From positions 117,924 through 181,923 of the forward strand of contig NZ_LIHP01000003.1 in NCBI RefSeq assembly GCF_001314605.1: a DNA stretch of 64,000 nucleotides, in the 5' to 3' direction. How positions within the stretch are numbered: position 1 is the first letter of the stretch; each line of letters opens with the position of its first letter. The notes under the pieces are model-generated. The model did no database searches and was not told the DNA's origin. It saw only the letters and a program-made list of their open reading frames with translations. The DNA is from Marinobacter sp. HL-58. Lineage in GTDB: Bacteria; Pseudomonadota; Gammaproteobacteria; Pseudomonadales; Oleiphilaceae. This document shows, piece by piece, positions 15,864-25,523 of this stretch. The position numbers and the translations under genes were made by a program.

Positions 15864-17039
15864 ATGCTGAGGAATCGCAGACCGCTGAACCCGGAGCATC
15901 AGCTCTCGCACTTGCCGATGTCCGGCATTATTCGGTCCCGCATCAAGCGTCTGTTTACCATTCTCGGGGGGCTGCTGATCGCCCAGGTTCTGGTTATCTG
16001 GGCAGCTGAGGACCTGACTCTGTTTGAATCAGCGTGGCTGACCATGACCACTCTAGTCACGGTGGGGTACGGTGATTTTGCACCGGAAACGGCCATCGGC
16101 AGAATAAGCACCGTTCTGGCCATGTTTATAGGTGCCATTACGCTGTTAACGCTTATTGTCAGTGACTATATTGAATTCCGGTTCTACCGCCGGGAACGCA
16201 TCTTAACCGGACGCTGGATCTACCCAATGAAAGACCACATTGTCATCATCAACACTCCTCAGACCGGGGGGGAACAGTATTTTGCCCGCTTTGCCTCCCA
16301 GGTGCGCTCGGTTCCGGGCTATGAAACCGTACCCATCATGATACTGACCCGGCAGTTTCCAATGGGGCTGCCGCCGGAACTATCGGACAAAGGCCTGGTT
16401 CATTTTCATGGTTCCGGCAGCGATCCGGAGGCCCTGAAAGCCGTCCATGCCGGCAGTGCCAGGCACATCGTCGTTCTGGCTGCCGACGAAGCTGACCCGT
16501 CCTCCGACAGCCTGACCTTTGATATCGCCCATCGGCTGAGCGAGTCCAACCTGGGCCAGAAAGTCACGGTGGAATGTGTGCGGGATGAGAATCGTGACCG
16601 ATTTACCGCAGTCGGGGTCCGCACTGTCATCAGGCCGGTGCGGACCTATCCGGAAATCATGGTGCGCTCGGTGGTGGCGCCGGGCTCGGAAAAAGTTCTG
16701 GAGGATCTGTTCAACTACCAGAACGACCACCCGCACCGTTACGAGATTGAACTGGACGACCTGACCTGGGCTGATATTGTCAGCGCGCTTATCCGCCATG
16801 GTATTGGTACGGCACTGGCCTATATCGATGAGAACGACGACGTGGTCTGCCACCCGCCTACCGACCAGGAAATTGAAGGCAAAGGGCTGATCGTGCTGGT
16901 AAAGTCCAGTGAAACGCCGGATGTGGGCGTAGTGGAAGAAGCCTTGGCCCGCTACCGCGAATTCATCAAAAAATGGCATGAGTTGCAGGACCAGGCCGCG
17001 GAGGAAGAGGCCATAGCAGCGAAAGCCGCAGACCAGTAA
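15864..17039 (+). CDS. Potassium channel with cytoplasmic RCK/TrkA-N-type domain
   Basis: A 391-residue inner-membrane ion channel. TM1 (about 29-47), pore helix and selectivity filter TLVTVGYGDFAPET, then TM2 (about 84-103). The filter TVGYGD is the K+ signature. The remainder is cytoplasmic: DHIVIINTPQTGG begins a TrkA-N/RCK-like Rossmann domain, with HFHGSGSDPEALKAVHAGSARHIVVLAAD as its ligand-sensing core, and a C-terminal domain ending in an Ala/Glu-rich helix. Only two transmembrane segments are visible, so a tetramer would form the pore. Divergent from glnE with an 81-base gap. Ligand and gating cannot be read from sequence. Confidence 0.88.
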   Translation: MLRNRRPLNPEHQLSHLPMSGIIRSRIKRLFTILGGLLIAQVLVIWAAEDLTLFESAWLTMTTLVTVGYGDFAPETAIGRISTVLAMFIGAITLLTLIVSDYIEFRFYRRERILTGRWIYPMKDHIVIINTPQTGGEQYFARFASQVRSVPGYETVPIMILTRQFPMGLPPELSDKGLVHFHGSGSDPEALKAVHAGSARHIVVLAADEADPSSDSLTFDIAHRLSESNLGQKVTVECVRDENRDRFTAVGVRTVIRPVRTYPEIMVRSVVAPGSEKVLEDLFNYQNDHPHRYEIELDDLTWADIVSALIRHGIGTALAYIDENDDVVCHPPTDQEIEGKGLIVLVKSSETPDVGVVEEALARYREFIKKWHELQDQAAEEEAIAAKAADQ

Positions 17040-17057
17040 TCGCCCAGATGCGCGGTA

Positions 17058-17915
17058 TCAGCCTGCGGCAATGGCCAACTGAAGCTGCCCGAGCTCCTTG
17101 CCTGAAGCCAGGTCGCTGACTGCAATGCCTTGCGCAAGAGACCCGGTGACTTGCTGATAAAGTGATTCGACACCACGTTCGGCTGCCAGATGGCGAATTT
17201 CACCGAGGTCATCGTCATCGAGATGGACGGGCTGGCCGGTCAGCCAAGACACACTGAGCGAAAACAGGAAATCATTGACAGTCAGTTCCGACCCCGCCCC
17301 TGCACCCGCAATGGGTTGATAAAGCCCGGCCAGGAAATACCCCTGCTCTGCCTTGCTGACCAGATTCAGGAACACCGGTATTTCCTCCGCCAACCTTCGG
17401 GCCCAGGTAAGTAACGCTGAGGCATCACCGGCCTTGAGCTCGAATTCAATCTCGTTAAGCGGCCTGGACTGGCCACCGGCCTTGATCTCACCGGAATCGA
17501 CCGCCACCTCGATCAGGCTTGCTCCCTGCTCGATCATTACCACCCGACGCTCAAAGTTGGTCTCGAACACAGGCTTCAGCTCGGCCAGGTTCACGCTCTG
17601 GCCCACCGGTGTGTCCGCAAGCAACCCCATCTTGAGCTTTGTTCCGATCAGGGGCCACTCCCATTCCTGGCGGCGATGCGCGCCGTCGACGAATTCGCCA
17701 CGGGTTTTCAGGGTCTGGATGAACCTGTCGCCCATTTTGCGGATTCGCAGCGCTGTTTTCTGCCGGTTGAGGTCGCCCGCAGGCGTGTCGTAATAGGTAT
17801 TGCCCAGTTGCAGGGTTTCCGATTCACGGGTGTTCGGCTGGCCCAATAACCAGGCCACTGCCCTGTCGAGATCCGGTTTCGCGACGCTGAGCTTGATTTC
17901 CAGTTCCTGGGCCAT
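17058..17915 (-). CDS. CYTH-domain inorganic triphosphatase-like protein
   Basis: A 285-residue protein of the CYTH superfamily (triphosphate tunnel enzymes). The N-terminus MAQELEIKLSV carries the defining ExExK motif. Further basic/acidic strand residues follow in YYDTPAGDLNRQKTALRIRKMG, RQEWEWPL, and EIEFELKAGD. The family hydrolyses tripolyphosphate or related triphosphates. E. coli YgiF adds a long CHAD domain; here the ~80 residues after the CYTH core are short and Ala/Leu-rich and do not look like a full CHAD. The ATG at 17915 is preceded by AGGAGG. Convergent with the channel gene (18-base gap). Confidence 0.82.
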   Translation of the reverse strand: MAQELEIKLSVAKPDLDRAVAWLLGQPNTRESETLQLGNTYYDTPAGDLNRQKTALRIRKMGDRFIQTLKTRGEFVDGAHRRQEWEWPLIGTKLKMGLLADTPVGQSVNLAELKPVFETNFERRVVMIEQGASLIEVAVDSGEIKAGGQSRPLNEIEFELKAGDASALLTWARRLAEEIPVFLNLVSKAEQGYFLAGLYQPIAGAGAGSELTVNDFLFSLSVSWLTGQPVHLDDDDLGEIRHLAAERGVESLYQQVTGSLAQGIAVSDLASGKELGQLQLAIAAG

Positions 17916-17953
17916 CGCCCCTCCTGACATGGGAATGTGGTATCAGCATACAT

Positions 17954-17987
17954 AAAAAAACCGGCAGCCCGAAGGCTACCGGTTTTT
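17954..17987 (-). terminator. Rho-independent terminator of the porin gene
   Basis: A stem of CCGGcAGCC and GGCTaCCGG (one mismatch) with a CGAA loop, flanked by A7 on the left and T5 on the right. It lies 31 bases past the porin stop on the minus strand; the flanking tracts would let it work in both directions, but no + gene ends nearby. Confidence 0.85.
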
Positions 17988-18017
17988 CAACTACTGTGTG
18001 ACTAGCTGGTTAGCTGA

Positions 18018-19010
18018 TCAGAAGTAGTAAACAGCGCCGACAGAGGCGATGGAACGCTCGTCAGTAACAGCATCGTTACCCAGTGAGTCTTCATACTCAT
18101 ACACGTCGTCACCGCCGCCCAGGTAGCCTTCGAAGTAGACATACATGTGATCAGAGACGTTGTGAAGAGCTTGCAGAGTAATGGTGTCAGAATCGACATC
18201 ACCCATGCTGGACTCATCATCAAACTGGGTCAGCTCGTAGGAGAGGGCGAACTGGTTTGCACCCAGGGTGTAGTAACCGATAACACCAAAAGTATCCGAG
18301 GAATCCTTACGCGTATGGAACTCACCAGTTACACGCAGGTTGTCTGCGTTGAAGCTACCGCGCAGGCCGTAAGTATTTTCGTTGTTGCCATCGCTGGTGT
18401 CGTTGGAGTCAACGGCTGCAGCCAGCTCCAGAGCGTCCATCTCGTAAACAGCAGCCAGCTGGTACGGATAGGATTTGTCGTCGCCACCCTTGGTGTCGTC
18501 GTCACCGTTGAACTGAACAGCAGCCCACAGGCTCAGGCCGCCGAAAGACGGAGACATGTACTGGATCAGATCGCCTTCGCCGGTGGTGTAGTCAACGCCC
18601 TGATTCAGCGTAGCCACTTCGTAGTGCTCGGAAATTTCGGTAACAGCACGCTCGTAAGTGGAGTCGTCAGAGCCAATCCAGATCTGGCCAAAGCTGTCGC
18701 CCTTGGCACCGATGTAGGCTTCGTCCAGCGCATCGATACCGTTGCTTCCAGCCTTGTCGTCGGCATTGATGCCTTCAAGCTCAACCTTGAAGAAACCGGT
18801 GATGCCCGGAGCGATTTCGTGGTCGTGGGACACACCCAGAGTAGAGCCATTGTCGAAATGCTCTACAGAAGAGGGGCCGCCGTCAAAGTTGTCGTGGGCG
18901 ATGGCATATTGGATGTTGCCGTATACAGTCGGCATGTTGCTTTCTTGTGCCAGCGCGCTGCCAGAGAAGGTTGCGGCTGCAATAGCAGATGCGATGAGCG
19001 TCTTTTTCAT
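18018..19010 (-). CDS. Outer-membrane porin (gram-negative general porin type)
   Basis: A 330-residue outer-membrane beta-barrel. Signal peptide MKKTLIASAIAAATFSGSALA is cleaved before QESNMPTVYGNIQYA, the usual first strand of neisserial/proteobacterial porins. Alternating strands end in the aromatic terminus SIASVGAVYYF, required for Bam-mediated insertion. Very rich in Asp and Gly in loops, in line with a marine lifestyle and a possible cation preference (inference). AAGGAAG precedes the ATG. Single gene with its own terminator and an approximately 500-base upstream region. The conserved loop-3 motif is not clear to me, so solute specificity is open. Confidence 0.9.
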   Translation of the reverse strand: MKKTLIASAIAAATFSGSALAQESNMPTVYGNIQYAIAHDNFDGGPSSVEHFDNGSTLGVSHDHEIAPGITGFFKVELEGINADDKAGSNGIDALDEAYIGAKGDSFGQIWIGSDDSTYERAVTEISEHYEVATLNQGVDYTTGEGDLIQYMSPSFGGLSLWAAVQFNGDDDTKGGDDKSYPYQLAAVYEMDALELAAAVDSNDTSDGNNENTYGLRGSFNADNLRVTGEFHTRKDSSDTFGVIGYYTLGANQFALSYELTQFDDESSMGDVDSDTITLQALHNVSDHMYVYFEGYLGGGDDVYEYEDSLGNDAVTDERSIASVGAVYYF

Positions 19011-19524
19011 GTTGCGTCTTCCTTTATTGAGTTAACTCAGGTTTTTCGTGACGGGTTAGATTCCCGTTCTTCAGACTTCACCAGTCGGGCTGGTTGAGCC
19101 CTATTCTGTGTACTTGTTATGTCAGTTTTATGACACAACATTAACAATTCGTTTTTCTTTTTCTTCCAGAGACCGAACAGGGTCTTTGCACGTCAATCAC
19201 TTACGGCTTGAACTTAAAGCTTTGAGTGATGAACCTGTTTTAATACAATGAACACACTTTTGCAAATTTTTAATCGCACATTTTTAGCTCGTTTCGACGT
19301 AACAAACCTCGCGATTATGCGTGCAATCCATGTGCGCACTCAAAACGACTACCTTTCAAAACCAGGGCCACAATACACTTAAGCCCTTATTTTCAATATC
19401 TTATATATCAACTGATGCGATAAAATACCAGGCAACACCGTTACACTGCAGGCAGGCCGCACCAGTGCAGGACACGCATCGGATACGCGCGCCAGATCAG
19501 TGCATCTACCTACCCGGGCCGGAT
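19011..19524. other. Long A/T-rich intergenic region upstream of the porin gene
   Basis: About 510 bases without a supported gene between the porin start and the end of dtd. It is clearly richer in A/T than surrounding genes, especially 19120-19420, and must contain the porin promoter. I see no convincing operator, hairpin or small ORF with a ribosome site. A segment CGGGTTAGATTCCCG near 19050 mimics a tRNA T-arm but no tRNA surrounds it. Confidence 0.6.
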
Positions 19525-19974
19525 TCACCTCCCAACCTCCAGCAGAAACGTTACTGGCCCGTCATTTACCAGAGCCACTTTCATGTCGGCACCGAACTGC
19601 CCCCGGCCAACGGATTCTTTGCCCAGGTATTGCTCCGACTCCGCCACAAACTCCCGAAACAGAGATTCCGCCTGCTCTGGTGGTGCGGCAACAGAAAATC
19701 CGGGGCGAGTGCCCGAGCGGGTATCAGCAGCGAGGGTAAACTGGGGAACAACGAGGAGAGAGCCGCCTGTATCAAGCAGGCTGCGATTCATCCGTCCCTG
19801 GTCATCGGGAAACACCCGGTAGTTGATCACTTTACGACAGAGCGTTTTCGCCGTTGCCAGGTCATCGGCTTTTTCAATACCAAGCAACAGCAAAAGCCCC
19901 GTTTTGATCTCGGCGACAGTCGTGTTATCAACAGTAACGCTGGCGTGAGTGACGCGTTGTATCAGCCCTTTCAT
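19525..19974 (-). CDS. dtd: D-aminoacyl-tRNA deacylase
   Basis: A 149-residue cytoplasmic editing enzyme that hydrolyses D-amino acids (and glycine mischarged on tRNA-Ala) from tRNA. Conserved elements are MKGLIQRVTHASVTVDN at the N-terminus, VPQFTLAADT (the usual SQFTLAADT, here with Pro first) near 77-86, GTRPGFSVAA, and the cis-peptide segment VNDGPVTFLLEV at the end. Length is typical (about 145). The gene downstream of prolyl aminopeptidase runs in the same direction with a 104-base gap. Confidence 0.94.
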   Translation of the reverse strand: MKGLIQRVTHASVTVDNTTVAEIKTGLLLLLGIEKADDLATAKTLCRKVINYRVFPDDQGRMNRSLLDTGGSLLVVPQFTLAADTRSGTRPGFSVAAPPEQAESLFREFVAESEQYLGKESVGRGQFGADMKVALVNDGPVTFLLEVGR

Positions 19975-20078
19975 TGAGCTCCCTGCGGAAGGACCTAAAA
20001 GTTCCGGGGGAGTTTATCCACGCAGCAAGCTGGCCGCAACCCCACTCCGGGGGTATTTTTTGGCGGCTTGAGAGGTAG

Positions 20079-21041
20079 TTAACCCGCATCGCCCTCAAGC
20101 TTTGCCACCACCTCATCAACGCCGCGCATCAACGCATCGATAATCGCCGGCTCGGAGGCAGAATGCCCGGCGTCCCGAATGATTCGCAAATCCGCTCCCG
20201 GCCAGACCTCGCTGAGGGCAAGGGCATTATCCAGAGGGCACACCATGTCGTAACGGCCATGGACGATGATTCCGGGAATGTTTTTCAGGGAACCGGCATC
20301 GCGAATGATCTGATTGTCCTCAAGAAAGGCGTTGTTCATAAAGTAGTGGCATTCAATACGGGCCAGCGCAATGGCCACATGAGGGTGGCCGAAATGTTCA
20401 ACGACCCGGGGATTCGGATGCAGGGTGGCGCAACGCCCCTCCCATATCGACCAGGCTTTGGCAGCCTGGATCTGTTCCAGCTCATTGGTGCTGGTAAGGC
20501 GGCGATAGTAGGCAGAGACAAGATCGTCCCGCTCGTTTTCAGGAATGGGGGCGAGAAAATCCTGCCAGTAATCAGGAAAAACACGGTTGGCGCCTTCCTG
20601 GTAAAACCAGTGAATATCCCTGGGACGGCACAGGAATATGCCCCGGAGAACCAGTCCAAGCACCCTGTCCGGATGGGCCTGGGTATAAACCAGGCTCAGG
20701 GTTGACCCCCAGCTGCCCCCGAACAGAATCCACTGGCTGACACCCAGGAAAGTGCGGACTGTTTCCATGTCCTCCACCAGTTTTTGCGTGGTGTTGCCGT
20801 CGAGCTCAGCCAGAGGGGTTGAGCGGCCGGCGCCGCGCTGGTCCACGAGAATAATCCGGTAACGTTCGGCATCAAAAAACCGACGGTAATAGTCCTCGCA
20901 TCCGCCTCCGGGGCCACCATGAACAACGAGAACAGGGATGCCATCGGGATTGCCGCTCTCCTCCACATAGAGCTCGTGAGGAGAATCCACTGCAAGGCGG
21001 TGCTGGGCATTCGGCTTGATGTCGGGATACAGGGTGAGCAT
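20079..21041 (-). CDS. pip: Proline iminopeptidase (prolyl aminopeptidase)
   Basis: A 320-residue alpha/beta hydrolase that removes N-terminal proline from peptides. Shows LVVHGGPGGGCEDYYRRFFD (oxyanion HGGPGG), VDQRGAGRSTPL, the nucleophile elbow GGSWGSTLSLVYTQAHPD, and the C-terminal GRYDMVCP (Asp) and DAGHSASEP (His) catalytic segments. This set is diagnostic of the S33 prolyl aminopeptidases. Length is typical. Cytoplasmic, no signal peptide. Between typA (upstream on the same strand) and dtd. Confidence 0.94.
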   Translation of the reverse strand: MLTLYPDIKPNAQHRLAVDSPHELYVEESGNPDGIPVLVVHGGPGGGCEDYYRRFFDAERYRIILVDQRGAGRSTPLAELDGNTTQKLVEDMETVRTFLGVSQWILFGGSWGSTLSLVYTQAHPDRVLGLVLRGIFLCRPRDIHWFYQEGANRVFPDYWQDFLAPIPENERDDLVSAYYRRLTSTNELEQIQAAKAWSIWEGRCATLHPNPRVVEHFGHPHVAIALARIECHYFMNNAFLEDNQIIRDAGSLKNIPGIIVHGRYDMVCPLDNALALSEVWPGADLRIIRDAGHSASEPAIIDALMRGVDEVVAKLEGDAG

Positions 21042-21090
21042 AAAACCGCTCCGGAAAAGGGATGTAACCGGAGTTTAGCTGAAGTCAACG

Positions 21091-21120
21091 AAAAAGGGAC
21101 AGATCACGTCTGCCCCTTTT
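21091..21120 (-). terminator. Terminator downstream of typA
   Basis: Inverted repeat AAAAGGGaCAGA / TCTGcCCCTTTT with a TCACG loop and one mismatch; on the minus strand the right-hand A-run becomes the U-tract. It lies 19 bases beyond the typA stop. Confidence 0.8.
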
Positions 21121-21138
21121 CCGCTGAAGCGATGAAGC

Positions 21139-22950
21139 TTACTTCTTGTGGGCGCGCTTGCGCTCGTTTTCAGTAAGCAGCTTCTTGCGCAGACGGATGG
21201 ACTTGGGGGTCACTTCCACCAGTTCGTCCTCATCAATAAACTCCAGCGCCTGCTCAAGAGTGAACTTGATGGGAGGCACCAGGCCGATGACTTCTTCCTT
21301 TCCGGAAGCACGCATGTTGTCCAGCTTCTTGCCCTTGGTGGGGTTGACCACCAGGTCGTTATCACGGCTGTGAATGCCGCACAGCTGGCCTTCATACACT
21401 TCCTGCCCCGGATCCAGGAACAGCTTGCCCCGGCTCTGCAGGGTTTCCAGAGAGTACGTCAGGGCCGTACCGGTTGCCATCGATACCAGAACTCCGTTCT
21501 GTCGGCTGGTCATGTCACCACTCTTGATCGGGCCGTAATGGCTGAAGGTGGACGTCAGGATGCCCGAGCCGGATGTCATGGTCAGGAACGCGTTACGGAA
21601 ACCAATCAGGCCCCGGGCCGGAATGGTGTACTCCAGGCGCATACGCCCTTTTCCGTCTGGCACCATATTGGTCAGGTCGCCCTTACGCAGGCCCATCTGA
21701 TCCATCAGGGCACCCTGATGCTGTTCCTCGATGTCGATGATGACGTTTTCGTAGGGCTCCTGCTTCACGCCGTCAATTTCCCGGATAACCACTTCCGGAC
21801 GACCCACAGCCAGCTCGAAGTTCTCCCGGCGCATGTTCTCGATCAGTACCGACAGGTGCAGCTCACCACGGCCGGATACCTTGAACTTGTCCGCTGATTC
21901 GCCTTCTTCAACCCGCAGGGCAACGTTGTGAAGCAGCTCTTTCTCCAGCCGCTCCTTGATGTTGCGACTGGTGACAAACTTGCCTTCCTTGCCACAGAAC
22001 GGTGAGTCATTTACCTGGAAGGTCATGGAAACCGTCGGCTCGTCCACCGTCAGCGGGGGCAGCGCTTCCACGTTGGCCTGGTCGCACAGGGTGTCGGAGA
22101 TGAACAACTCATCCATCCCGCTCACACAGATGATGTCACCCGCCTGGGCTTCGTCAACTTCCACCCGCTGCAGGCCGGAGTGGCCCATGATCTTGAGGAT
22201 GCGGCCCTGGCGCTTCTTGCCGTCGGCACCAATAGCAGTCACCGGGGAGTTGGTCTTGATCTTGCCGCGTCTGATGCGGCCGATGCCGATAACACCCAGG
22301 AAGCTGTTGTAGTCCAGCTGGGAAATCTGCATCTGGAACGGGCCTTCGCGATCGACATTCGGTGCCGGCACGTGGTCCACGATGGCCTGGAAAACCGCAT
22401 CCATATTGTCGTCCAGCTTTTCGTGATCCATCCCGGCGATACCGTTCAGGGCACTGGCGTAAACAATCGGAAAATCCAGCTGCTCATCGCTGGCACCCAG
22501 GTTATCGAACAGGTCAAACACCTGGTCGACTACCCAGTCCGGGCGCGCACCGGGACGGTCAATCTTGTTCACCACCACAATGGGGTGCAGGCCGGCATCG
22601 AAGGCCTTCTGGGTGACGAACCGGGTCTGCGGCATGGGGCCATCGATGGAATCAACCACCAGCAGCACGCAGTCAACCATGCTCATGACCCGTTCAACCT
22701 CGCCACCGAAATCGGCGTGCCCCGGGGTGTCAACGATGTTGATGTCGTAGTCGTGCCATTTCAGTGCGGTATTCTTGGCCAGGATGGTGATGCCCCGTTC
22801 CTTTTCCTGGTCATTGGAATCCATGACGCGCTCGCTTTCGAGCTCTTTGCGATCCAGTGTGCCGGACTGGCGCAACAGCTGGTCCACGAGTGTGGTCTTG
22901 CCATGATCAACGTGGGCGATGATGGCGATATTACGAAGTTTATCAATCAC
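21139..22950 (-). CDS. typA: Ribosome-associated GTPase TypA/BipA
   Basis: A 603-residue translational GTPase involved in stress and low-temperature ribosome assembly. G-domain motifs: [12 protein letters not shown] (G1), RGITILAKN (G2), [15 protein letters not shown] (G3), [10 protein letters not shown] (G4), then elongation factor-like domains II, III and V and the BipA-specific C-terminal domain with [20 protein letters not shown]. The full-length match and the basic tail are typical. Divergent from glnA; its promoter lies in 22951-23060. Confidence 0.97.
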   Translation of the reverse strand: MIDKLRNIAIIAHVDHGKTTLVDQLLRQSGTLDRKELESERVMDSNDQEKERGITILAKNTALKWHDYDINIVDTPGHADFGGEVERVMSMVDCVLLVVDSIDGPMPQTRFVTQKAFDAGLHPIVVVNKIDRPGARPDWVVDQVFDLFDNLGASDEQLDFPIVYASALNGIAGMDHEKLDDNMDAVFQAIVDHVPAPNVDREGPFQMQISQLDYNSFLGVIGIGRIRRGKIKTNSPVTAIGADGKKRQGRILKIMGHSGLQRVEVDEAQAGDIICVSGMDELFISDTLCDQANVEALPPLTVDEPTVSMTFQVNDSPFCGKEGKFVTSRNIKERLEKELLHNVALRVEEGESADKFKVSGRGELHLSVLIENMRRENFELAVGRPEVVIREIDGVKQEPYENVIIDIEEQHQGALMDQMGLRKGDLTNMVPDGKGRMRLEYTIPARGLIGFRNAFLTMTSGSGILTSTFSHYGPIKSGDMTSRQNGVLVSMATGTALTYSLETLQSRGKLFLDPGQEVYEGQLCGIHSRDNDLVVNPTKGKKLDNMRASGKEEVIGLVPPIKFTLEQALEFIDEDELVEVTPKSIRLRKKLLTENERKRAHKK

Positions 22951-23084
22951 AACTATAATCCTGCAGAATGCACTGAAATGACCTGGCGGTATTCGCCGGG
23001 CGAAAATAAAGTGGCGCGAAGTATATAGTAAAGTCCTTTTCGTTTATATGAAGAAAAACGCCTACGGGAGCGCTTTGCCCTAAC

Positions 23085-23130
23085 GCACCAAATTAATGCA
23101 TTTTTTCTGCACACGCACCGTTTTAATGCA
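23085..23130 (+). promoter_or_regulatory. Two NtrC-like binding sites upstream of glnA
   Basis: GCACCAAATTAATGCA at 23085-23100 and GCACCGTTTTAATGCA at 23115-23130 are near-identical sites exactly 30 bases apart. They share the GCACC-N5-xxTGC design of NtrC sites (consensus GCACC-N5-GGTGC), with the right half reduced to AATGC. They lie about 100-140 bases upstream of the sigma-54 promoter, a usual enhancer distance. Confidence 0.65.
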
Positions 23131-23227
23131 CCACAACAGGGCGAAACAGGCGGCGTTATGGCTGCAATCGCGCCAAAACAGCCCGAAAACCCCGTTATTG
23201 CGCCCTTGTGGAGCATGCAAAGAAAAC

Positions 23228-23243
23228 TGGCAAGGCTATTGCT
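23228..23243 (+). promoter_or_regulatory. Sigma-54 promoter of glnA
   Basis: tggcaaggctattgct has the invariant GG and GC dinucleotides separated by 10 bases and agrees with the TGGCA-N6-TTGCT form of -24/-12 promoters. It lies about 155 bases before the glnA start, so transcripts would have a leader of about 140 bases. Together with the upstream NtrC-like sites and ntrBC downstream this supports nitrogen control. Confidence 0.75.
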
Positions 23244-23398
23244 TTATCTCAGACAGCCGAATTTGCAGGTAAGTGGCAACAGCTTTTGTTAAGCTGCCCA
23301 ACCTGAAAGAAAGATCGGGTGTCAGCACCGCTGAACGATCCGGCAATAATGTACACAGAAATCGCCCGCGCAGCGGGATAACTGACGGAGCATGCATA

Positions 23399-24802
23399 AT
23401 GTCCAAGACGATTGATCTGATCAAAGAACACGAAGTCAAATGGGTCGACCTGCGATTCACTGACAGCCGCGGTAAAGAGCAGCACGTTACCCTGCCTACG
23501 TCCGAAATCGACGACGACTTCTTCGCTGACGGCAAGATGTTCGACGGCTCATCAATTGCAGGCTGGAAGGGCATCAACGAATCCGACATGATCCTGATGC
23601 CGGATGACTCCACATCCGTTCTGGACCCGTTCACCGAAGAAACGACTGTTAACATCACCTGCGACATCGTTGAGCCTTCAACCATGCAGGGTTACGAGCG
23701 TGATCCCCGCTCTGTTGCCCGTCGCGCAGAAGAGTACCTGAAGTCCACCGGCATCGCCGATGGCGCGCTGTTCGGTCCTGAGCCGGAATTCTTTGTATTC
23801 GATTCCGCCAAGTGGAAGATCGACATGCAGGGCGCGATGTACGAGCTGTACTCCGAAGAAGCCGCCTGGGTATCCGGCGAAGACTTCGAGCGCAACAACA
23901 TCGGTCACCGTCCAGGCGTAAAAGGCGGCTACTTCCCGGTGCCCCCGGTTGACAGCCTGCATGACCTGCGTGGCGCCATGTGTGCTGCCATGGAGTCCAT
24001 GGGCCTGGAAATCGAAGTACACCACCACGAAGTGGGTACTGCCGGCCAGTGCGAAATCGGTGTTGGCGCCAACACCCTGACCCGCAAGGCCGATGAAGTC
24101 CAGATCCTCAAGTACTGTGTCCACAACGTAGCCCACGCCTACGGCAAGACAGCTACTTTCATGCCCAAGCCGGTTGTAGGTGACAACGGCTCCGGTATGC
24201 ACGTGCACATGTCCCTGAACAAGGACGGCAAGAACCTGTTTGCAGGCGACGGCTATGCCGGCCTGAGCGAGATGGCCATTCACTATATTGGCGGCATCAT
24301 CAAGCACGCCAAGACCATCAACGCGTTCACCAACTCGTCCACCAACAGCTACAAGCGTCTGGTTCCGGGCTTCGAAGCACCGGTCATGCTGGCCTACTCG
24401 GCCCGTAACCGCTCTGCCTCGATCCGTATCCCTTACGTGAACAGCCCCAAGGCACGTCGTATTGAGGTTCGTTTCCCTGATCCGTCCGCCAACCCGTACC
24501 TGGCGTTCGCAGCGCTGATGATGGCTGGCCTGGACGGCATCCAGAACAAGATCCACCCTGGCGATGCCATGGACAAGGATCTGTACGACCTGCCAAAGGA
24601 AGAAGCCCTGAACATTCCGACTGTTGCAGAGACTTTCCAGGAAGCCCTGGATTGCCTGGAAGCAGACCACGAGTTCCTGACCCGTGGCGGCGTGTTCACC
24701 GAAGACATGATTGCCGGTTACATTGACCTGAAGCGCGGAGAAGTCGAGCGCCTGAACATGACCACACACCCGGTTGAGTTCGAGCTGTACTACTCTTGCT
24801 AA
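23399..24802 (+). CDS. glnA: Glutamine synthetase, type I-beta
   Basis: A 467-residue subunit of the dodecameric enzyme that forms glutamine from glutamate, ammonia and ATP. Visible family parts: beta-grasp [18 protein letters not shown], metal-binding [38 protein letters not shown] and the adenylylation loop [11 protein letters not shown], whose Tyr is the target of GlnE. This loop defines type I-beta. Start at 23399 is supported by [20 protein letters not shown]; the frame remains open upstream, but the regulatory region lies there. Regulated by NtrC/sigma-54 and by adenylylation (glnE at 12.9-15.8 kb). Confidence 0.98.
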   Translation: MSKTIDLIKEHEVKWVDLRFTDSRGKEQHVTLPTSEIDDDFFADGKMFDGSSIAGWKGINESDMILMPDDSTSVLDPFTEETTVNITCDIVEPSTMQGYERDPRSVARRAEEYLKSTGIADGALFGPEPEFFVFDSAKWKIDMQGAMYELYSEEAAWVSGEDFERNNIGHRPGVKGGYFPVPPVDSLHDLRGAMCAAMESMGLEIEVHHHEVGTAGQCEIGVGANTLTRKADEVQILKYCVHNVAHAYGKTATFMPKPVVGDNGSGMHVHMSLNKDGKNLFAGDGYAGLSEMAIHYIGGIIKHAKTINAFTNSSTNSYKRLVPGFEAPVMLAYSARNRSASIRIPYVNSPKARRIEVRFPDPSANPYLAFAALMMAGLDGIQNKIHPGDAMDKDLYDLPKEEALNIPTVAETFQEALDCLEADHEFLTRGGVFTEDMIAGYIDLKRGEVERLNMTTHPVEFELYYSC

Positions 24803-24844
24803 GTATGGTCTGCCAGGTCACCTCAGGGTGACTGCAGCCAGAGA

Positions 24845-24872
24845 AGCCCTGCCTCCGCGCAGGGCTTTTTTG
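24845..24872 (+). terminator. Rho-independent terminator of glnA
   Basis: Stem AAGCCCTGC / GCAGGGCTT around a CTCCGC loop, followed by a run of T. It ends glnA 42 bases after its stop and separates it from the DUF4124 gene. Confidence 0.92.
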
Positions 24873-24992
24873 TGGCGCAAATCACGCCACCGCCTCCCCC
24901 TTAACGGAATGTAACCAAGCACGGCGGGAATGGCGTTGAAATACACAGGTCTGACGCAGATAATCGGATAAAACAACAGACAGGTTGTATCT

Positions 24993-25523
24993 ATGAAATC
25001 ACGGCTCGCATTTGTCGCTGGCATCCTCGCCTTTATCACCTTCCCGGTTTCTGCGGAGGTGTACCGTCAGGTTGATGCCCAGGGCAACGTCACCTACACC
25101 GATGAACCCGCCGAAGGTTCGGAAGCCGAAGAGATCAAGGTCAAGCCGGTAACCACGGTTACCTTGCCGAAACTCGAGTCTGTTCAGGAGCCCGAGCAAC
25201 TCCGGGAACAAGTGGAAGAACAGGGCGCAACCTACGACAGCGTTACCTTCGTTGCGCCTGACAACGATGAGGCTTTCCACAGCGGCAGTGGCGACGTGGA
25301 GTTCCAGGTGACCAGTTCACCCTCGCTGCGGGATAATCACAAATACGAGATTACCCTGGATGGCCAGCCTGTCGGCCAGAGCGAATCGGGAACCGTTATG
25401 GTACGCAACGTCTATCGCGGCACCCATGATGCCGGCGTCAATATCATTGATGGCAATGGTGTCACCATCAAAAGTGGCGACACCATCTCGTTTACCGTAC
25501 ACCGGCCCAGCGTCAACAACTGA
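24993..25523 (+). CDS. DUF4124 domain periplasmic protein
   Basis: A 176-residue exported protein. Signal peptide MKSRLAFVAGILAFITFPVSA, then EVYRQVDAQGNVTYTDEPAEGSE, the hallmark of DUF4124 domains (a Y-x-W/V-x-D-x-x-G-x-x-x-Y/F-T/S-D pattern). The C-terminal half (about 85-172) looks like an Ig-like beta domain (DGQPVGQSESGTVMVRNV and GVTIKSGDTISFTVHRP). Such genes commonly sit between glnA and ntrB in Pseudomonas relatives. Function unknown; envelope-associated by signal. Confidence 0.82.
   Translation: MKSRLAFVAGILAFITFPVSAEVYRQVDAQGNVTYTDEPAEGSEAEEIKVKPVTTVTLPKLESVQEPEQLREQVEEQGATYDSVTFVAPDNDEAFHSGSGDVEFQVTSSPSLRDNHKYEITLDGQPVGQSESGTVMVRNVYRGTHDAGVNIIDGNGVTIKSGDTISFTVHRPSVNN

Larger units (their letters stand above)
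22951..23398. promoter_or_regulatory. typA-glnA divergent regulatory region
   Basis: A 448-base gap between divergent typA and glnA. The typA-proximal part is A/T-rich (AGTATATAG near 23020) and likely holds the typA promoter. The glnA-proximal part holds the NtrC-like sites, the sigma-54 promoter and a leader. The glnA ribosome site is GACGGAG before ATG at 23399. No further gene is supported. Confidence 0.7.

Noticed and set aside
19045..19070. T-arm-like CGGGTTAGATTCCCG suggesting a tRNA
   Set aside because: No acceptor stem, D-arm or anticodon arm can be drawn around it; lies in the porin leader.
18147..19097. 316-residue open frame antisense to the porin gene
   Set aside because: Mirror of a G+C-rich coding sequence with no homology pattern; the porin has signal peptide, RBS and terminator.
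23678..24769. 363-residue open frame antisense to glnA
   Set aside because: Shadow of the highly conserved glnA coding sequence; no ribosome site or family resemblance.
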